In this document: piece after piece, positions 10,085-20,057 of the stretch
Position numbering within the stretch: position 1 is the first letter of the stretch
Layout: each line of letters begins with the position of its first letter
Notes under the pieces: generated by a model
The model's input: only the letters and a program-made list of their open reading frames with translations
Database searches by the model: none
Told to the model about the DNA's origin: nothing
Assembly (NCBI GenBank): GCA_023667285.1
Contig: JAMPAK010000001.1
Span: 916,690 to 964,223 of the forward strand
Direction: 5' to 3'
From: Muribaculaceae bacterium
GTDB lineage: Bacteria; Bacteroidota; Bacteroidia; Bacteroidales; Muribaculaceae
Length of the DNA: 47,534 bases
Position numbers and translations under genes: made by a program

Positions 10085-10117
10085 TGTCCGGGAGTGGAGA
10101 ACACCCACTTCCGGACA
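10085..10117 (+). terminator. Intercistronic stem-loop between prs and the S9 peptidase gene
   Basis: TGTCCGGGAGTGG (10085-10097) pairs with CCACTTCCGGACA (10105-10117): 13 bp with one G-U pair and a 7-nt loop. No T tract follows, so it may be an mRNA 3'-end or stability hairpin rather than a true intrinsic terminator. Confidence 0.5.
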
Positions 10118-10140
10118 TCAGTCTATCAGAACATATAGTT

Positions 10141-12309
10141 ATGAATCTAAAAAACATATTCATGACAGCCGGAATTGCAGCCGCACTGGTGTCGTGTGGC
10201 GGAAATGCCGCCAAGGATGAGGGCAAGGTCATAGACAAGCCCGACTTCAAGACCACAACAGGCATCTTCGACATTGACGCGCTCGAGGCTCTGGGCCGCG
10301 TGAGCGATGTCAAGGTGTCGCCTGACGGGACTAAGGTCCTCATGGCCATCTCTTATGAAAGTGTAGAGGAGAACAAAAGCAACGCTGACCTCTATACAAT
10401 GAATCTCGACGGGTCAGACCTCAAGCGTCTCACCAGGACTGCCTCCAGCGAGGGTAACTTCTGCTGGATAGACGGTGGAAAAAAGATTGCCTTCACGTAT
10501 CCTGTCGACGGCAAGCCCCAGGTGTTCACCATGAATGCCGACGGTTCAGGCCGCGCGCAGGCAAGCGAGGTCGAGAAGGGTGTCGAGGGATTCCTCTTCT
10601 CGCCTGACGGGACCAAGGTCATCGTGGTCTCAACCGTAAAGTATTCCCGCGAGGCTTCAGAGATTTATCCCGATCTTCCCAAGGCCACAGGCCGTGTCAT
10701 CGACGACCTCATGTACAAGCACTGGGATGAGTGGATCACCGAGATACCTCATCCCTTTGTGGGTAAGTTTGACGGCACAAAGATCTCAGATCTTGAGGAC
10801 ATTATGGCCGATGAACTCCGTTTTGAGTCGCCCATGCGCCCCTTCGGCGGCATGGAACAGTTTGCATGGGCTCCTGACTCCAAGAGCCTTGTCTATACAA
10901 GCCGTAAGAAAAGCGGTGTCGACTATGCTGTATCAACAAACTCTGACCTCTTCCTCTATACCCTCGACGATAAGCAGACCACCTGCCTCACTGAAGGCAT
11001 GATGGGATATGACATCAACCCTACCTTCTCCCCGGACGGACAGACACTGGCGTGGCTCTCAATGGAGCGCGACGGATATGAGAGCGACAAGAACCGCATC
11101 TTCACTCTCAACCTCGAGTCCGGCCTGAAGAACGACCTTACATCGGACTGGGACTACACGGTCGACGCAATCGCTTGGAACCCTGACGGAAAGTCAATCT
11201 ATTTTATCGCTGCCAAGGATGGTGTGACCCCCATATTCAGTATCGACACCACCTCCAAGGAGGTAAGGACCGTGGCCGATGGCATATGCGACTATGCCGC
11301 CCTCGCCCCCGTGGCCGACGGCTCGCTTGTCACCCTGCGCCACTCGATGCTCTATCCCAACGAGGTGTTCCACGTTGCTGTTAACGGAGATGTAAAGCAG
11401 ATCTCAAACGTCAACACCGAGCTTCTCGCATCGCTCAAAATGCCCACTGTCGAGAAGAAGATGGTACCCACCACAGATGGCAAGCAAATGCTCGTCTGGA
11501 CCATCTATCCTCAGGACTTCGACTCAACCAAGACCTATCCCTCAATACTCTACTGTCAGGGTGGCCCCCAGCAGGCAGTCAGCCAGTTCTGGAGCTATCG
11601 TTGGAACTTCGCGCTCATGGCCTCTAACGGCTATGTGGTCATTGCCCCCAACCGTCGCGGCCTCCCCGGATTTGGCACTGAGTGGAACTCACAGATTTCA
11701 GGCGACTACGGCGGCCAGAACATGAAGGACTATCTCGCTGCCGTCGACTACATGAAGCAGTATCCCTACATTGATCCGGCCCGCATTGGTTGTACCGGCG
11801 CAAGTTACGGTGGCTTCTCTGTATATTGGCTTGCAGGCAATCACGACAAGCGTATCTCAGCCTTCCTGGCTCACGCCGGCATCTTCAATATGGAGGCTCA
11901 GTATCTTGAGACAGAGGAGATGTGGTTTGCCAATTGGGATATGGGCGGAGGAGCCACCCGCGAGAACCCTGATGCCACAATCGAGCCTGACTTCGGGGCC
12001 TTCTGGCGCAAGGACAATGCCACAGCACAGCGCACATTCGCCCTATCGCCTCACCGCTTCGTAGACAAGTGGGACACTCCCATCATGATCTCTCACGGCG
12101 AGCTCGACTACCGCATCCTCTCATCTCAGGGCGAGATGGCGTTCAATGCCGCCAAACTCCGTGGCATCCCTGCTGAGATGGTGATATATCCCGATGAGAA
12201 CCACTGGATTCTGAAACCCCAGAACGCTATTCTCTGGCAGCGCCTCTTCTTCCGCTGGTTTGACAAGTGGTTGAAGCCCGGAGAAGGTGAAGCCGCTTCT
12301 GAGAAATGA
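10141..12309 (+). CDS. S9 family peptidase lipoprotein (DPP5/acyl-peptidase-like)
   Basis: A 722-aa serine peptidase of the prolyl oligopeptidase clan. The signal peptide ends in a lipobox (LVSC, Cys19), so it is probably a membrane-anchored envelope protein. A beta-propeller with WD40-like PD40 repeats (about 50-440; recurring SPDGTK, NPDGKS and SPDGQT turns) caps a C-terminal alpha/beta-hydrolase domain (about 460-710). The triad can be read as Ser555 (GASYGG), Asp656 (GELDYR) and His688 (ENHW). Relatives in Bacteroidales (DPP5-type) release dipeptides from peptides in the periplasm; whether this one is an exo- or endopeptidase is not certain. Its TGA overlaps the fkp ATG (ATGA), so the two are translationally coupled. 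Confidence 0.93.
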   Translation: MNLKNIFMTAGIAAALVSCGGNAAKDEGKVIDKPDFKTTTGIFDIDALEALGRVSDVKVSPDGTKVLMAISYESVEENKSNADLYTMNLDGSDLKRLTRTASSEGNFCWIDGGKKIAFTYPVDGKPQVFTMNADGSGRAQASEVEKGVEGFLFSPDGTKVIVVSTVKYSREASEIYPDLPKATGRVIDDLMYKHWDEWITEIPHPFVGKFDGTKISDLEDIMADELRFESPMRPFGGMEQFAWAPDSKSLVYTSRKKSGVDYAVSTNSDLFLYTLDDKQTTCLTEGMMGYDINPTFSPDGQTLAWLSMERDGYESDKNRIFTLNLESGLKNDLTSDWDYTVDAIAWNPDGKSIYFIAAKDGVTPIFSIDTTSKEVRTVADGICDYAALAPVADGSLVTLRHSMLYPNEVFHVAVNGDVKQISNVNTELLASLKMPTVEKKMVPTTDGKQMLVWTIYPQDFDSTKTYPSILYCQGGPQQAVSQFWSYRWNFALMASNGYVVIAPNRRGLPGFGTEWNSQISGDYGGQNMKDYLAAVDYMKQYPYIDPARIGCTGASYGGFSVYWLAGNHDKRISAFLAHAGIFNMEAQYLETEEMWFANWDMGGGATRENPDATIEPDFGAFWRKDNATAQRTFALSPHRFVDKWDTPIMISHGELDYRILSSQGEMAFNAAKLRGIPAEMVIYPDENHWILKPQNAILWQRLFFRWFDKWLKPGEGEAASEK

Positions 12310-15044
12310 CCCACAAACTACTCTCGCTCCCCCCTAACCTCGTGGATTCATTCCACGAGGTGACGGGACTGAGCAACACTGAATATTTCTGCACCTCCGA
12401 TCCCGTCGGCTCCCGCCTCGGGAGCGGAGGTGGCACTACATGGCTCCTTGAACAATGCCACCGGGCATGGGCGCCTGACACTACCTTCGAGTCGTGGCTC
12501 TCATCAGGCCGCAGGATTCTCCTGCATGCCGGCGGACAGAGCCGCCGGCTTCCGGCTTATGCGCCCTCCGGAAAAATCCTGACCCCCATCCCCATCTTCC
12601 GCTGGGAACGCGGACAGAGGCTGTCGCAGACGCTCCTCGACCTCCAGATTCCGCTCTATGAGCGCATCATGGACAAGGCTCCTGAAGGTCTTAACACCAT
12701 GATAGTGAGCGGCGATGTCTACATCCGTGCTTCTGAGCAGCTGGGGGCTATTCCCAAGGCAGATGTGGTGTGCTACGGGCTTTGGCTCGATTCCTCGATA
12801 GCCAAGGACCATGGAGTGTTCTTCAGCCGTCATTCCTCACCCACTACGCTCGACAGAATGCTCCAGAAGCCCTCTGTCGACACACTCTCGGCTCTGCTCC
12901 AGGAGGGATACTATCTCACAGATATAGGAGTGTGGATTCTCAGCGACAGGGCTGTTGAGGTGCTGAGACGCCGCTCGCGCGACAGTGAGGGGAACCTCAA
13001 GGAATATGACCTCTACTCTGACTTCGGTCGTGCATTGGGAGTCAATCCATCACATCCTGACCCCGAGTTGGCCGAACTCACCGTGGAGATTCTCCCTCTC
13101 CCCGGAGGCGAGTTTTATCACTATGGGACGAGCCGCGAGATGATATCCTCGACCCTGGCCATCCAGAACATTGTCAATGACCAGCGCGAGATAATGCATC
13201 GCGACCGCAAGCCTCATCCCTCGATATTTGTCCAGAATTCCATCACACGGATACCCTTCAGTCCGTCGAATACAAACGTCTGGGTTGAGAACTCATACAT
13301 AGGTCCCCGTTGGACACTAACCGGTGATAATATCGTCACCGGAGTCCCCGAGAACGACTGGGAGATCACCCTCAATCCAGGGCAGTGCATCGACATCGTG
13401 CCCTTAGGCGCTGATAAGTGGATGGTGAGAGTCTATGGCATCGACGACAAGTTTGCCGGGCATGAGCAGCAGAGACCCCAGTTTCCGGTGGTTGACAATA
13501 CCGATGACATGGGCAGGATGGTCAGACTGATGCTCGAGGGGGGCATGATAGAGGATGGAGTCGAACTCATGAGCGCTGAGCAGATATCGGACATTGCGTC
13601 GCTGCCGCGCCTTGTGAGTCAGCGCCGCCGTTTCCGCAACGCCAACCGTATGGCCATGGCCCGTAATCATCGACACAGCGTCTTCTATCAGGCCGACCTT
13701 GATGAGGAAGCCAATGCCTTCGCTTCTGAGAACATACCTTTGCCTGAACCGCTCACCCCGGAGTCACCATTGCTTAAGCGTATGAGCGACTCTATGTGGC
13801 GAGGCGAGATATTGCGCCGGCGCGGAGAGGAGGGATGGCGTGAACTGGAAAACGATGCATTCTCCTTGCTCCGCTCCGGGCTTATCGACACCCTTGGGAC
13901 AACCCCAAATACACCTCGGCGAGCCGTGTGCTCCGATCAGATTGTGTGGAGCCGCTCCCCTGTCCGCATCGACATTGCAGGTGGTTGGACAGACACACCA
14001 CCGTTCTGCCTTGAAGAGGGCGGAAATGTGATCAACCTTGCGATAGAACTCAACGGACAACCGCCGCTCCAGACATACATCCGTCCCTCCCGCGAGCCTC
14101 ACATAGTGTGCCGGAGCATTGACCTCGGGGCATCAGAGATTGTCAGCACTTTCGACCAACTGATAGGGTTCAACAAGGTAGGCTCTCCATTCTCTATCCC
14201 CAAGGCCGCCCTGGCTCTGGCCGGATTCCATCCACGTTTCTGCCGAGAGCAGTACCCATCGCTCAAGGCTCAGTTGGAGTCCATGGGCGGAGGGCTTGAG
14301 ATAACACTCTTCTCAGCCATCCCGGCTGGAAGCGGACTCGGGACAAGCTCAATCCTTGCGGCCACTGTCCTCGGCGCTGTGAGCGACTTCTGCGATCTCG
14401 CATGGGACAAGGTGGAGATATGCCGACGCACACTTGTGCTGGAACAACTCCTCACCACCGGTGGAGGGTGGCAGGACCAGTATGGTGGAGTGATTGGAGG
14501 AGTGAAGCTCCTGCATACATCCAAGGGATTCGACCAGACCCCTATGGTGCGCCGCCTCCCCTCAGACCTCTTCACATCTCCTGACTACGCCCCGTGCCAT
14601 CTCCTCTACTACACAGGCCTGACACGCACGGCTAAGGATATTCTCGGAGAGATAGTCCGCAGGATGTTTCTCAATCAAGGGAGACAGTTAGAACTGTTGA
14701 GAAGGATGAAAGCCCACACTCTCGAGATGTATGATGCCATCCAGCGAGACGACTTCATGCGCATGGGGACACTCATGCGCGAGACATGGCGTCAGAACTG
14801 CCGTCTGGATCCTGGCACCAACCCTGATGCCGTGGAGGCCATCTCACGTCTTGTAGACGACCTCTGCCTGGGCTATAAACTCCCCGGGGCCGGAGGAGGC
14901 GGCTACTTATACATGATAGCCAAGGACATCGAGGCCGCATCGAGGATAAAACATATCCTGCAGACCACCCCCGGTCTACCCTCAAATGGACGTATGGTGG
15001 ATATGACTCTGTCGCGACAGGGCCTCAACGTCACCCGCTCCTGA
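12306..15044 (+). CDS. fkp: Bifunctional L-fucokinase / GDP-L-fucose pyrophosphorylase
   Basis: A 912-aa fusion enzyme that turns free L-fucose into fucose-1-phosphate and then GDP-L-fucose, the donor for fucosylated capsule, O-glycan and glycoproteins in Bacteroidales. The N-terminal half is the guanylyltransferase, with a nucleotide-binding loop HAGGQSRRLPAY...SGK (74-90). The C-terminal half is a GHMP kinase: motif 1 around WSRSPVRIDIAGGWTDT (from 548), motif 2 PAGSGLGTSS (673-682), motif 3 PGAGGGGY (860-867). The length is near that of the Bacteroides protein (about 950). The start overlaps the S9 peptidase stop by 4 bp. No fucose uptake genes are nearby. Confidence 0.95.
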   Translation: MTHKLLSLPPNLVDSFHEVTGLSNTEYFCTSDPVGSRLGSGGGTTWLLEQCHRAWAPDTTFESWLSSGRRILLHAGGQSRRLPAYAPSGKILTPIPIFRWERGQRLSQTLLDLQIPLYERIMDKAPEGLNTMIVSGDVYIRASEQLGAIPKADVVCYGLWLDSSIAKDHGVFFSRHSSPTTLDRMLQKPSVDTLSALLQEGYYLTDIGVWILSDRAVEVLRRRSRDSEGNLKEYDLYSDFGRALGVNPSHPDPELAELTVEILPLPGGEFYHYGTSREMISSTLAIQNIVNDQREIMHRDRKPHPSIFVQNSITRIPFSPSNTNVWVENSYIGPRWTLTGDNIVTGVPENDWEITLNPGQCIDIVPLGADKWMVRVYGIDDKFAGHEQQRPQFPVVDNTDDMGRMVRLMLEGGMIEDGVELMSAEQISDIASLPRLVSQRRRFRNANRMAMARNHRHSVFYQADLDEEANAFASENIPLPEPLTPESPLLKRMSDSMWRGEILRRRGEEGWRELENDAFSLLRSGLIDTLGTTPNTPRRAVCSDQIVWSRSPVRIDIAGGWTDTPPFCLEEGGNVINLAIELNGQPPLQTYIRPSREPHIVCRSIDLGASEIVSTFDQLIGFNKVGSPFSIPKAALALAGFHPRFCREQYPSLKAQLESMGGGLEITLFSAIPAGSGLGTSSILAATVLGAVSDFCDLAWDKVEICRRTLVLEQLLTTGGGWQDQYGGVIGGVKLLHTSKGFDQTPMVRRLPSDLFTSPDYAPCHLLYYTGLTRTAKDILGEIVRRMFLNQGRQLELLRRMKAHTLEMYDAIQRDDFMRMGTLMRETWRQNCRLDPGTNPDAVEAISRLVDDLCLGYKLPGAGGGGYLYMIAKDIEAASRIKHILQTTPGLPSNGRMVDMTLSRQGLNVTRS

Positions 15045-15087
15045 TAACTTTAAACTTAAATTAACACAGTAAAGCCGAAAATAATTG

Positions 15088-15095
15088 TAATTTTG
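15088..15095 (+). promoter_or_regulatory. -7 promoter element of the lysS-gpsA-pgi operon
   Basis: TAATTTTG matches TAnnTTTG within an A+T-rich gap after fkp. The predicted leader to the lysS ATG (15149) is about 50 nt. Confidence 0.55.
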
Positions 15096-15148
15096 CAATT
15101 AGACAATTTTACAGTGTAAAAAAACGACCGCACAATATATTTGACGAT

Positions 15149-16696
15149 ATGAACGCACCTTCACTAAGTGAACAGGAAGTAATCAGGCGTCAGAGCCTGG
15201 ATGAGATGCGCCGCATGGGCATTGAGCCTTATCCCGCAGCCGAGTATCCCGTGAGCGGATATGCTGCCGAAATCAAAGAGACATTCACAGACGACGCTCC
15301 CCAGAGGGATGTCTGTGTGGCCGGCCGCGTCATGGGGCGCCGCATCATGGGCAAAGCCTCATTCATGGAACTTCAGGACTCCACGGGCCGCATACAGGTC
15401 TATGTGAACCGTGATGAGATATGCCCCGGCGAGAACAAGGACCTCTACAATATTGTGTTCAAGAAACTTCTCGACATAGGCGATTTCGTAGGCGTTAAAG
15501 GCTTTGTGTTCCGCACCAAGACAGGCGAGATTTCCGTGCATGCCTCTGAACTCACCGTCCTTGGCAAGTCGCTCCGGCCGCTTCCGGTGGTCAAGATTAA
15601 GGATGGCGTCAAGTATGATGCCTTCGACGATCCCGAGCTCCGCTATCGACGCCGCTATGTCGACCTCGTTGTCAATGACGGCGTGAAAGAGATATTCATC
15701 AAGCGCACTAAGGTCTACAACTCCATGCGCGAGTATTTCAACCGTGCCGGCTACATGGAGGTTGAGACTCCCATCCTTCAGTCGATTCCCGGTGGAGCGG
15801 CAGCCCGCCCCTTCATCACCCACCATAACGCTCTCGATATCCCTCTCTATCTCCGCATCGCCGACGAACTCTATCTCAAGCGCCTCATCGTGGGTGGTTT
15901 TGAGGGTGTGTATGAGTTCTCCAAGAACTTCCGCAACGAAGGCATGGACCGCACACACAACCCCGAGTTCACATGTATGGAGATATATGTGGCATACAAG
16001 GACTACAACTGGATGATGGACTTCACCGAGAAGATGCTCGAGAAGATTTGTCTCGACGTGAATGGCACTACCGAGGTCAAGGTAGGCGACAATGTCATCA
16101 GTTTCAAGGCTCCTTACCGCCGCCTCACCATGACAGATGCTATCAAGGAAAAGACCGGTGTCGACATAACCGGTATGACTGAGGAGCAGCTTCGCGAGAC
16201 AGCGAAGAGCCTGGGCATCGAGGTCGACAACACAATGGGCAAAGGCAAACTCATCGATGAGATTTTCGGAGAGAAGTGTGAGGGTTCCTATATCCAGCCT
16301 ACCTTCATCATAGATTATCCCATAGAGATGTCACCCCTCACAAAGCGTCATCGCAACAACCCCGATCTCACTGAGCGCTTCGAGCTCATGGTGAACGGCA
16401 AGGAACTTGCCAATGCCTACTCCGAGCTCAACGACCCCATCGACCAGTATGAGCGCTTCGTAGAGCAGATGCGTCTGGGAGAGAAGGGTGATGACGAGGC
16501 CATGATCATCGACAAGGACTTCATCCGCGCCCTTGAGTATGGAATGCCCCCCACATCGGGCATGGGAATAGGCATGGACCGACTCGTCATGCTGATGACA
16601 GGCCAGACCACCATCCAGGAAGTGCTTTTCTTCCCACAGATGCGCCCTGAGAAGAAGCCCGCGCAGCAGGCTGCAGAAGAGACCACTGAAGAATAA
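15149..16696 (+). CDS. lysS: Lysyl-tRNA synthetase, class II
   Basis: A 515-aa class IIb enzyme that charges tRNA-Lys. An OB-fold anticodon-binding domain (about 55-160, with [20 protein letters not shown]) precedes the catalytic core (about 180-500). Class II motif 2 appears in FSKNFRNEG and motif 3 in [12 protein letters not shown]. The start is the only ATG close to the usual N terminus. First gene of a tight run: gpsA starts 21 bp after the stop and pgi 36 bp after gpsA. The last ten residues are a Gln/Glu/Ala-rich tail, common in Bacteroidetes. Confidence 0.98.
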   Translation: MNAPSLSEQEVIRRQSLDEMRRMGIEPYPAAEYPVSGYAAEIKETFTDDAPQRDVCVAGRVMGRRIMGKASFMELQDSTGRIQVYVNRDEICPGENKDLYNIVFKKLLDIGDFVGVKGFVFRTKTGEISVHASELTVLGKSLRPLPVVKIKDGVKYDAFDDPELRYRRRYVDLVVNDGVKEIFIKRTKVYNSMREYFNRAGYMEVETPILQSIPGGAAARPFITHHNALDIPLYLRIADELYLKRLIVGGFEGVYEFSKNFRNEGMDRTHNPEFTCMEIYVAYKDYNWMMDFTEKMLEKICLDVNGTTEVKVGDNVISFKAPYRRLTMTDAIKEKTGVDITGMTEEQLRETAKSLGIEVDNTMGKGKLIDEIFGEKCEGSYIQPTFIIDYPIEMSPLTKRHRNNPDLTERFELMVNGKELANAYSELNDPIDQYERFVEQMRLGEKGDDEAMIIDKDFIRALEYGMPPTSGMGIGMDRLVMLMTGQTTIQEVLFFPQMRPEKKPAQQAAEETTEE

Positions 16697-16717
16697 CCCT
16701 CCAAAGCCACCTCAACC

Positions 16718-17710
16718 ATGAGTTTTGAAAAAATAGCGGTAATGGGAGGCGGAAGTTGGGCGACCGCGCTCGCCAAGCTCCTGCTGCGCAACTGCGACAC
16801 TATCCTCTGGTATATGAGGCGTGACGACCGCATAGAGGACTTCAAGCGGATGGGTCACAATCCGGCTTATCTCACCGACGTGGAGTTTGACGTGAGCCGC
16901 ATAGACTTCTCAAGCGACATCAACGATGTCTGCAGCAGAGCCGACACTCTCCTGCTTGTGATGCCCTCACCATACTTTAAGACGCATATCAACAAGATTT
17001 CCGTCGACATCTCCGGGAAGACCATTGTCTCAGCTGTCAAAGGCATCGTCCCTGGCGACAACGAGATAATCTCCGATTATATGGTAAACCGCTTTGGGGT
17101 CGATCCAGAGAAGGTACTGGTCGTGGCCGGACCTTGTCATGCTGAGGAGGTAGCCCTCTCGCGTCCCAGTTTCCTGACTGTCGGATGTCATAACGTGTCG
17201 TATGCCGAGGAGTTTGGGAAATGCCTCACATCTCCCACCACCCGCACCATCCCCTCGAGCGATGTCGAGGGAATAGAATATGCAGCCGTCCTCAAGAATG
17301 TCTACTCGATCGCTGCCGGCATTGTCCACGGCATGAAGGGGGGCGACAATTTCCTTGCTATGCTTGTCAGCAATGCCATCAGGGAGATGGAGCGTTTCGT
17401 AGACGAGGTCTGTCCCCGTCCGCGTTGCATCTGCGACAGCGTTTACCTGGGAGACTTGCTCGTCACGGCCTACTCACGTTTCTCTCGCAACCATAATTTT
17501 GGTTCAATCATTGGCAAAGGCTACTCAGTCTCAACAGCAAGAATGGAGATGGAGCAGACTGCCGAGGGATATTACGGAACCAAGTGCATCAAGGAGATAA
17601 ACAAGAACTATGGGGTGAGGATGCCTATACTCGATGCTGTGTACGATATCCTCTATCGCCACGCCAATGCCGAGCGTGCCATGCGTGCCCTCGGCAAATG
17701 GTTTATATAA
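16718..17710 (+). CDS. gpsA: Glycerol-3-phosphate dehydrogenase [NAD(P)+]
   Basis: A 330-aa cytosolic enzyme that reduces dihydroxyacetone phosphate to sn-glycerol 3-phosphate for phospholipid synthesis. The N-terminal Rossmann fold carries VMGGGSWATALAKLL (8-22). The substrate and catalytic lysine region is seen in AAVLKNVYSIAAGIVHGMKGG, and the C-terminal helical domain is complete. It sits between lysS and pgi in one operon. Confidence 0.96.
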   Translation: MSFEKIAVMGGGSWATALAKLLLRNCDTILWYMRRDDRIEDFKRMGHNPAYLTDVEFDVSRIDFSSDINDVCSRADTLLLVMPSPYFKTHINKISVDISGKTIVSAVKGIVPGDNEIISDYMVNRFGVDPEKVLVVAGPCHAEEVALSRPSFLTVGCHNVSYAEEFGKCLTSPTTRTIPSSDVEGIEYAAVLKNVYSIAAGIVHGMKGGDNFLAMLVSNAIREMERFVDEVCPRPRCICDSVYLGDLLVTAYSRFSRNHNFGSIIGKGYSVSTARMEMEQTAEGYYGTKCIKEINKNYGVRMPILDAVYDILYRHANAERAMRALGKWFI

Positions 17711-17746
17711 CCGAACATTCTATCATCATAACTTAAACGATACAAC

Positions 17747-19087
17747 ATGAAAACTCTGAACGTTGACATCAAGGACGTGCTCTCGACAGTGAGCCGCGAA
17801 CAGATCAGCAATCTCGATGCCAAGGCTGCCGGCGCTCTCGACAAGGTGCTGACAGGCAGCGGCGAGGGCAATGACTTCCTCGGCTGGGTCAACCTTCCCA
17901 CAGACACAACAGATGCCCAGCTCGACGACATCATAGCATGTGCCGATGAGCTCCGCGCATCGTGTGACACAGTCGTAGCCATCGGCATCGGCGGCAGCTA
18001 TCTTGGCGCCAAGGCCGTAATCGAGGCTCTCAGCGATAGTTTCGCAGCTTATCGTCCCGGCGTTGAAGGTGAGCCTAAAGTGCTTTTCGCAGGCCAGAAC
18101 ATCGGCGAGGACTACCTCTACGAACTTCAGGACTACCTTAAGGATAAGAAGTTTGGCATCATCGTCATCTCAAAGAGTGGCACCACCACAGAGCCGGCCA
18201 TCGCTTTCCGCCTCCTCAAGGAGCAGCTCGAGCGTCAACTTGGAGTCGATGAGGCCCGCAAGCGCATCGTTGCCATAACCGATGCCAAGCGCGGCGCCCT
18301 CCGCACTCTCGCCACAGAAGAAGGCTACAAGACATTTGTCATCGCCGACAATGTGGGTGGCCGCTTCTCAGTCCTCACTCCCGTGGGTCTCCTCCCCATC
18401 GCAGTGGCCGGATTCGACATCCGCGCCCTCATCGATGGTGCAGGCGAGATGGAGAAGGCCACAAACGCTGCCGACGAGGCTAACCCGGCTCTCCTCTATG
18501 CAGCCACACGCAATGCCCTCTATCAGGCTGGCAAGAAAATTGAGATTCTTGTCAACTACAACCCCAAGCTCCACTACTTCGGAGAATGGTGGAAGCAGCT
18601 ATATGGCGAGAGCGAGGGCAAGGACCACAAGGGCATCTTCCCCGCTGCTGTCGACAACTCAACAGACCTCCACTCCATGGGTCAGTGGATTCAGGATGGC
18701 GAGCGCACAATCTTCGAGACCGTCATCTCTGTCTCAGAGACTGAGCACGAAAAACTCATCCCCTCAGACGCGGCTAACCTCGATGGCCTGAACTACATCG
18801 CCGGCAAGCACATCGATGAGGTCAACAAGATGGCCGAACTCGGCACACGTCTTGCACACGTTGACGGTGGTGTCCCCAATATCCTCATCACTCTCCCCGC
18901 AATCCAGGAGAAATATCTCGGCCAGCTCATCTACTTCTTTGAGAAGGCATGTGGCATCAGCGGCTATATGCTCGGTGTCAACCCCTTCAACCAGCCCGGT
19001 GTCGAGGCTTACAAGCGCAACATGTTTGCTCTCCTTGCCAAGCCCGGCTATGAGGCTGAGACAGAGGCTATCAAGGCTCGTCTCTAA
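17747..19087 (+). CDS. pgi: Glucose-6-phosphate isomerase
   Basis: A 446-aa enzyme interconverting glucose 6-phosphate and fructose 6-phosphate. This is the shorter PGI form typical of Firmicutes and Bacteroidetes. Motifs: [16 protein letters not shown], the sugar-phosphate loop [14 protein letters not shown], and the PGI signature [15 protein letters not shown]. It is the last gene of the lysS-gpsA-pgi operon and is followed by a hairpin shared with the convergent fructokinase gene. Its product links to the neighbouring fructose locus, since fructokinase makes fructose 6-phosphate. Confidence 0.97.
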   Translation: MKTLNVDIKDVLSTVSREQISNLDAKAAGALDKVLTGSGEGNDFLGWVNLPTDTTDAQLDDIIACADELRASCDTVVAIGIGGSYLGAKAVIEALSDSFAAYRPGVEGEPKVLFAGQNIGEDYLYELQDYLKDKKFGIIVISKSGTTTEPAIAFRLLKEQLERQLGVDEARKRIVAITDAKRGALRTLATEEGYKTFVIADNVGGRFSVLTPVGLLPIAVAGFDIRALIDGAGEMEKATNAADEANPALLYAATRNALYQAGKKIEILVNYNPKLHYFGEWWKQLYGESEGKDHKGIFPAAVDNSTDLHSMGQWIQDGERTIFETVISVSETEHEKLIPSDAANLDGLNYIAGKHIDEVNKMAELGTRLAHVDGGVPNILITLPAIQEKYLGQLIYFFEKACGISGYMLGVNPFNQPGVEAYKRNMFALLAKPGYEAETEAIKARL

Positions 19088-19107
19088 TTATAATTAAAAT
19101 ATGCTTT

Positions 19108-19147
19108 AAGGGCCACAGAGACGCTAAGTCTCTATGGCCCTTATTTT
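19108..19147. terminator. Terminator between pgi and the fructokinase gene
   Basis: AAGGGCCAcAGAGAC (19108-19122) pairs with GTCTCTaTGGCCCTT (19128-19142), 14 pairs with one mismatch and a 5-nt loop, followed by ATTTT. It lies between convergent genes. It reads best for pgi; the T tract on the other strand is poor. Confidence 0.8.
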
Positions 19148-19165
19148 GAATTGTGTGGAGGGATT

Positions 19166-20044
19166 TTATTCAGTAATCTCGGAGGGCAAAGTGGGCATTG
19201 CACCCTGCTGGGTGCATACATAGGCCGATGTCTGTACAGCCTTGTGGTGAGCCTCGGTGACAGATTTACCCTTTAGGATGCTGGCAATGAACGCAGCCGT
19301 GAAAGAGTCGCCCGCGCCGACAGTGTCAGCCACCTCCACTGTGGGGGTGGGGAGGAACGACACCTCTCCCGGAGTGAAAACATAACTGCCGTTTATGCCG
19401 CAGGTGAGGATGAGCATGCGGAGGTTATATTTTCCCAGCAGAATCCAGCACTTGTCCTGCAGGTCGATGCCGGGATAACCGAACATGCGGCTGATGGTGA
19501 CGAGTTCCTCATCGTTGATCTTGAGAATGTTGCAGCGCTTCATGGAGTTGCAGACGGTCTCCGGGGAATAGAAGCCCTGGCGGAGGTTGATGTCGAAGAC
19601 AATCAGCGGGTCGTTCTCTGCGGGTATCGTGTCGAGGAATCGGTTGATGGTCTCGCGTGAGACAACGTTGCGCTGGGCGAGAGAGCCGAAGCAGACAGCC
19701 TTGGTGCGCTTGGCCAGAGCCTCGACCGTAGGAGTGAAAGGGATATTGTCCCATGCCACATTCTCCTTGATGTCATACTGCGGGATGCCGGCCTGGTCAA
19801 TCTCCACCTGAACAGTGCCGGTGGGGTAGGGGACGGTGTCGATGTGATGCTTCACACCTTTCTCATTGAAATTCTGAAGCAGTTCCATGCCCAGAGGGTC
19901 ATCGCCGATGGCGCTGACAGCACAGCTGTCCAGACCGAACTGCGAGACGTGATATGCAAAGTTGGCGGGTGCGCCACCTATTTTCTTTCCTTCAGGGAGA
20001 ACGTCCCACAGGGCCTCTCCCATTCCTATTACGATTTCTTTCAT
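19166..20044 (-). CDS. Fructokinase, PfkB (ribokinase) family
   Basis: A 292-aa cytosolic sugar kinase. PfkB features: an N-terminal GGAPANFAYH substrate segment (23-32) and the C-terminal signature DTVGAGDSF (240-248) with catalytic base Asp246. It is the last gene of a leftward GH32-MFS-kinase unit, 13 bp after the carrier gene. From this setting, its substrate is inferred to be fructose delivered by the carrier, giving fructose 6-phosphate, as in the B. thetaiotaomicron fructan locus. PfkB sequences alone do not fix the sugar. Confidence 0.92.
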   Translation of the reverse strand: MKEIVIGMGEALWDVLPEGKKIGGAPANFAYHVSQFGLDSCAVSAIGDDPLGMELLQNFNEKGVKHHIDTVPYPTGTVQVEIDQAGIPQYDIKENVAWDNIPFTPTVEALAKRTKAVCFGSLAQRNVVSRETINRFLDTIPAENDPLIVFDINLRQGFYSPETVCNSMKRCNILKINDEELVTISRMFGYPGIDLQDKCWILLGKYNLRMLILTCGINGSYVFTPGEVSFLPTPTVEVADTVGAGDSFTAAFIASILKGKSVTEAHHKAVQTSAYVCTQQGAMPTLPSEITE

Positions 20045-20057
20045 GGCTATATGATTT

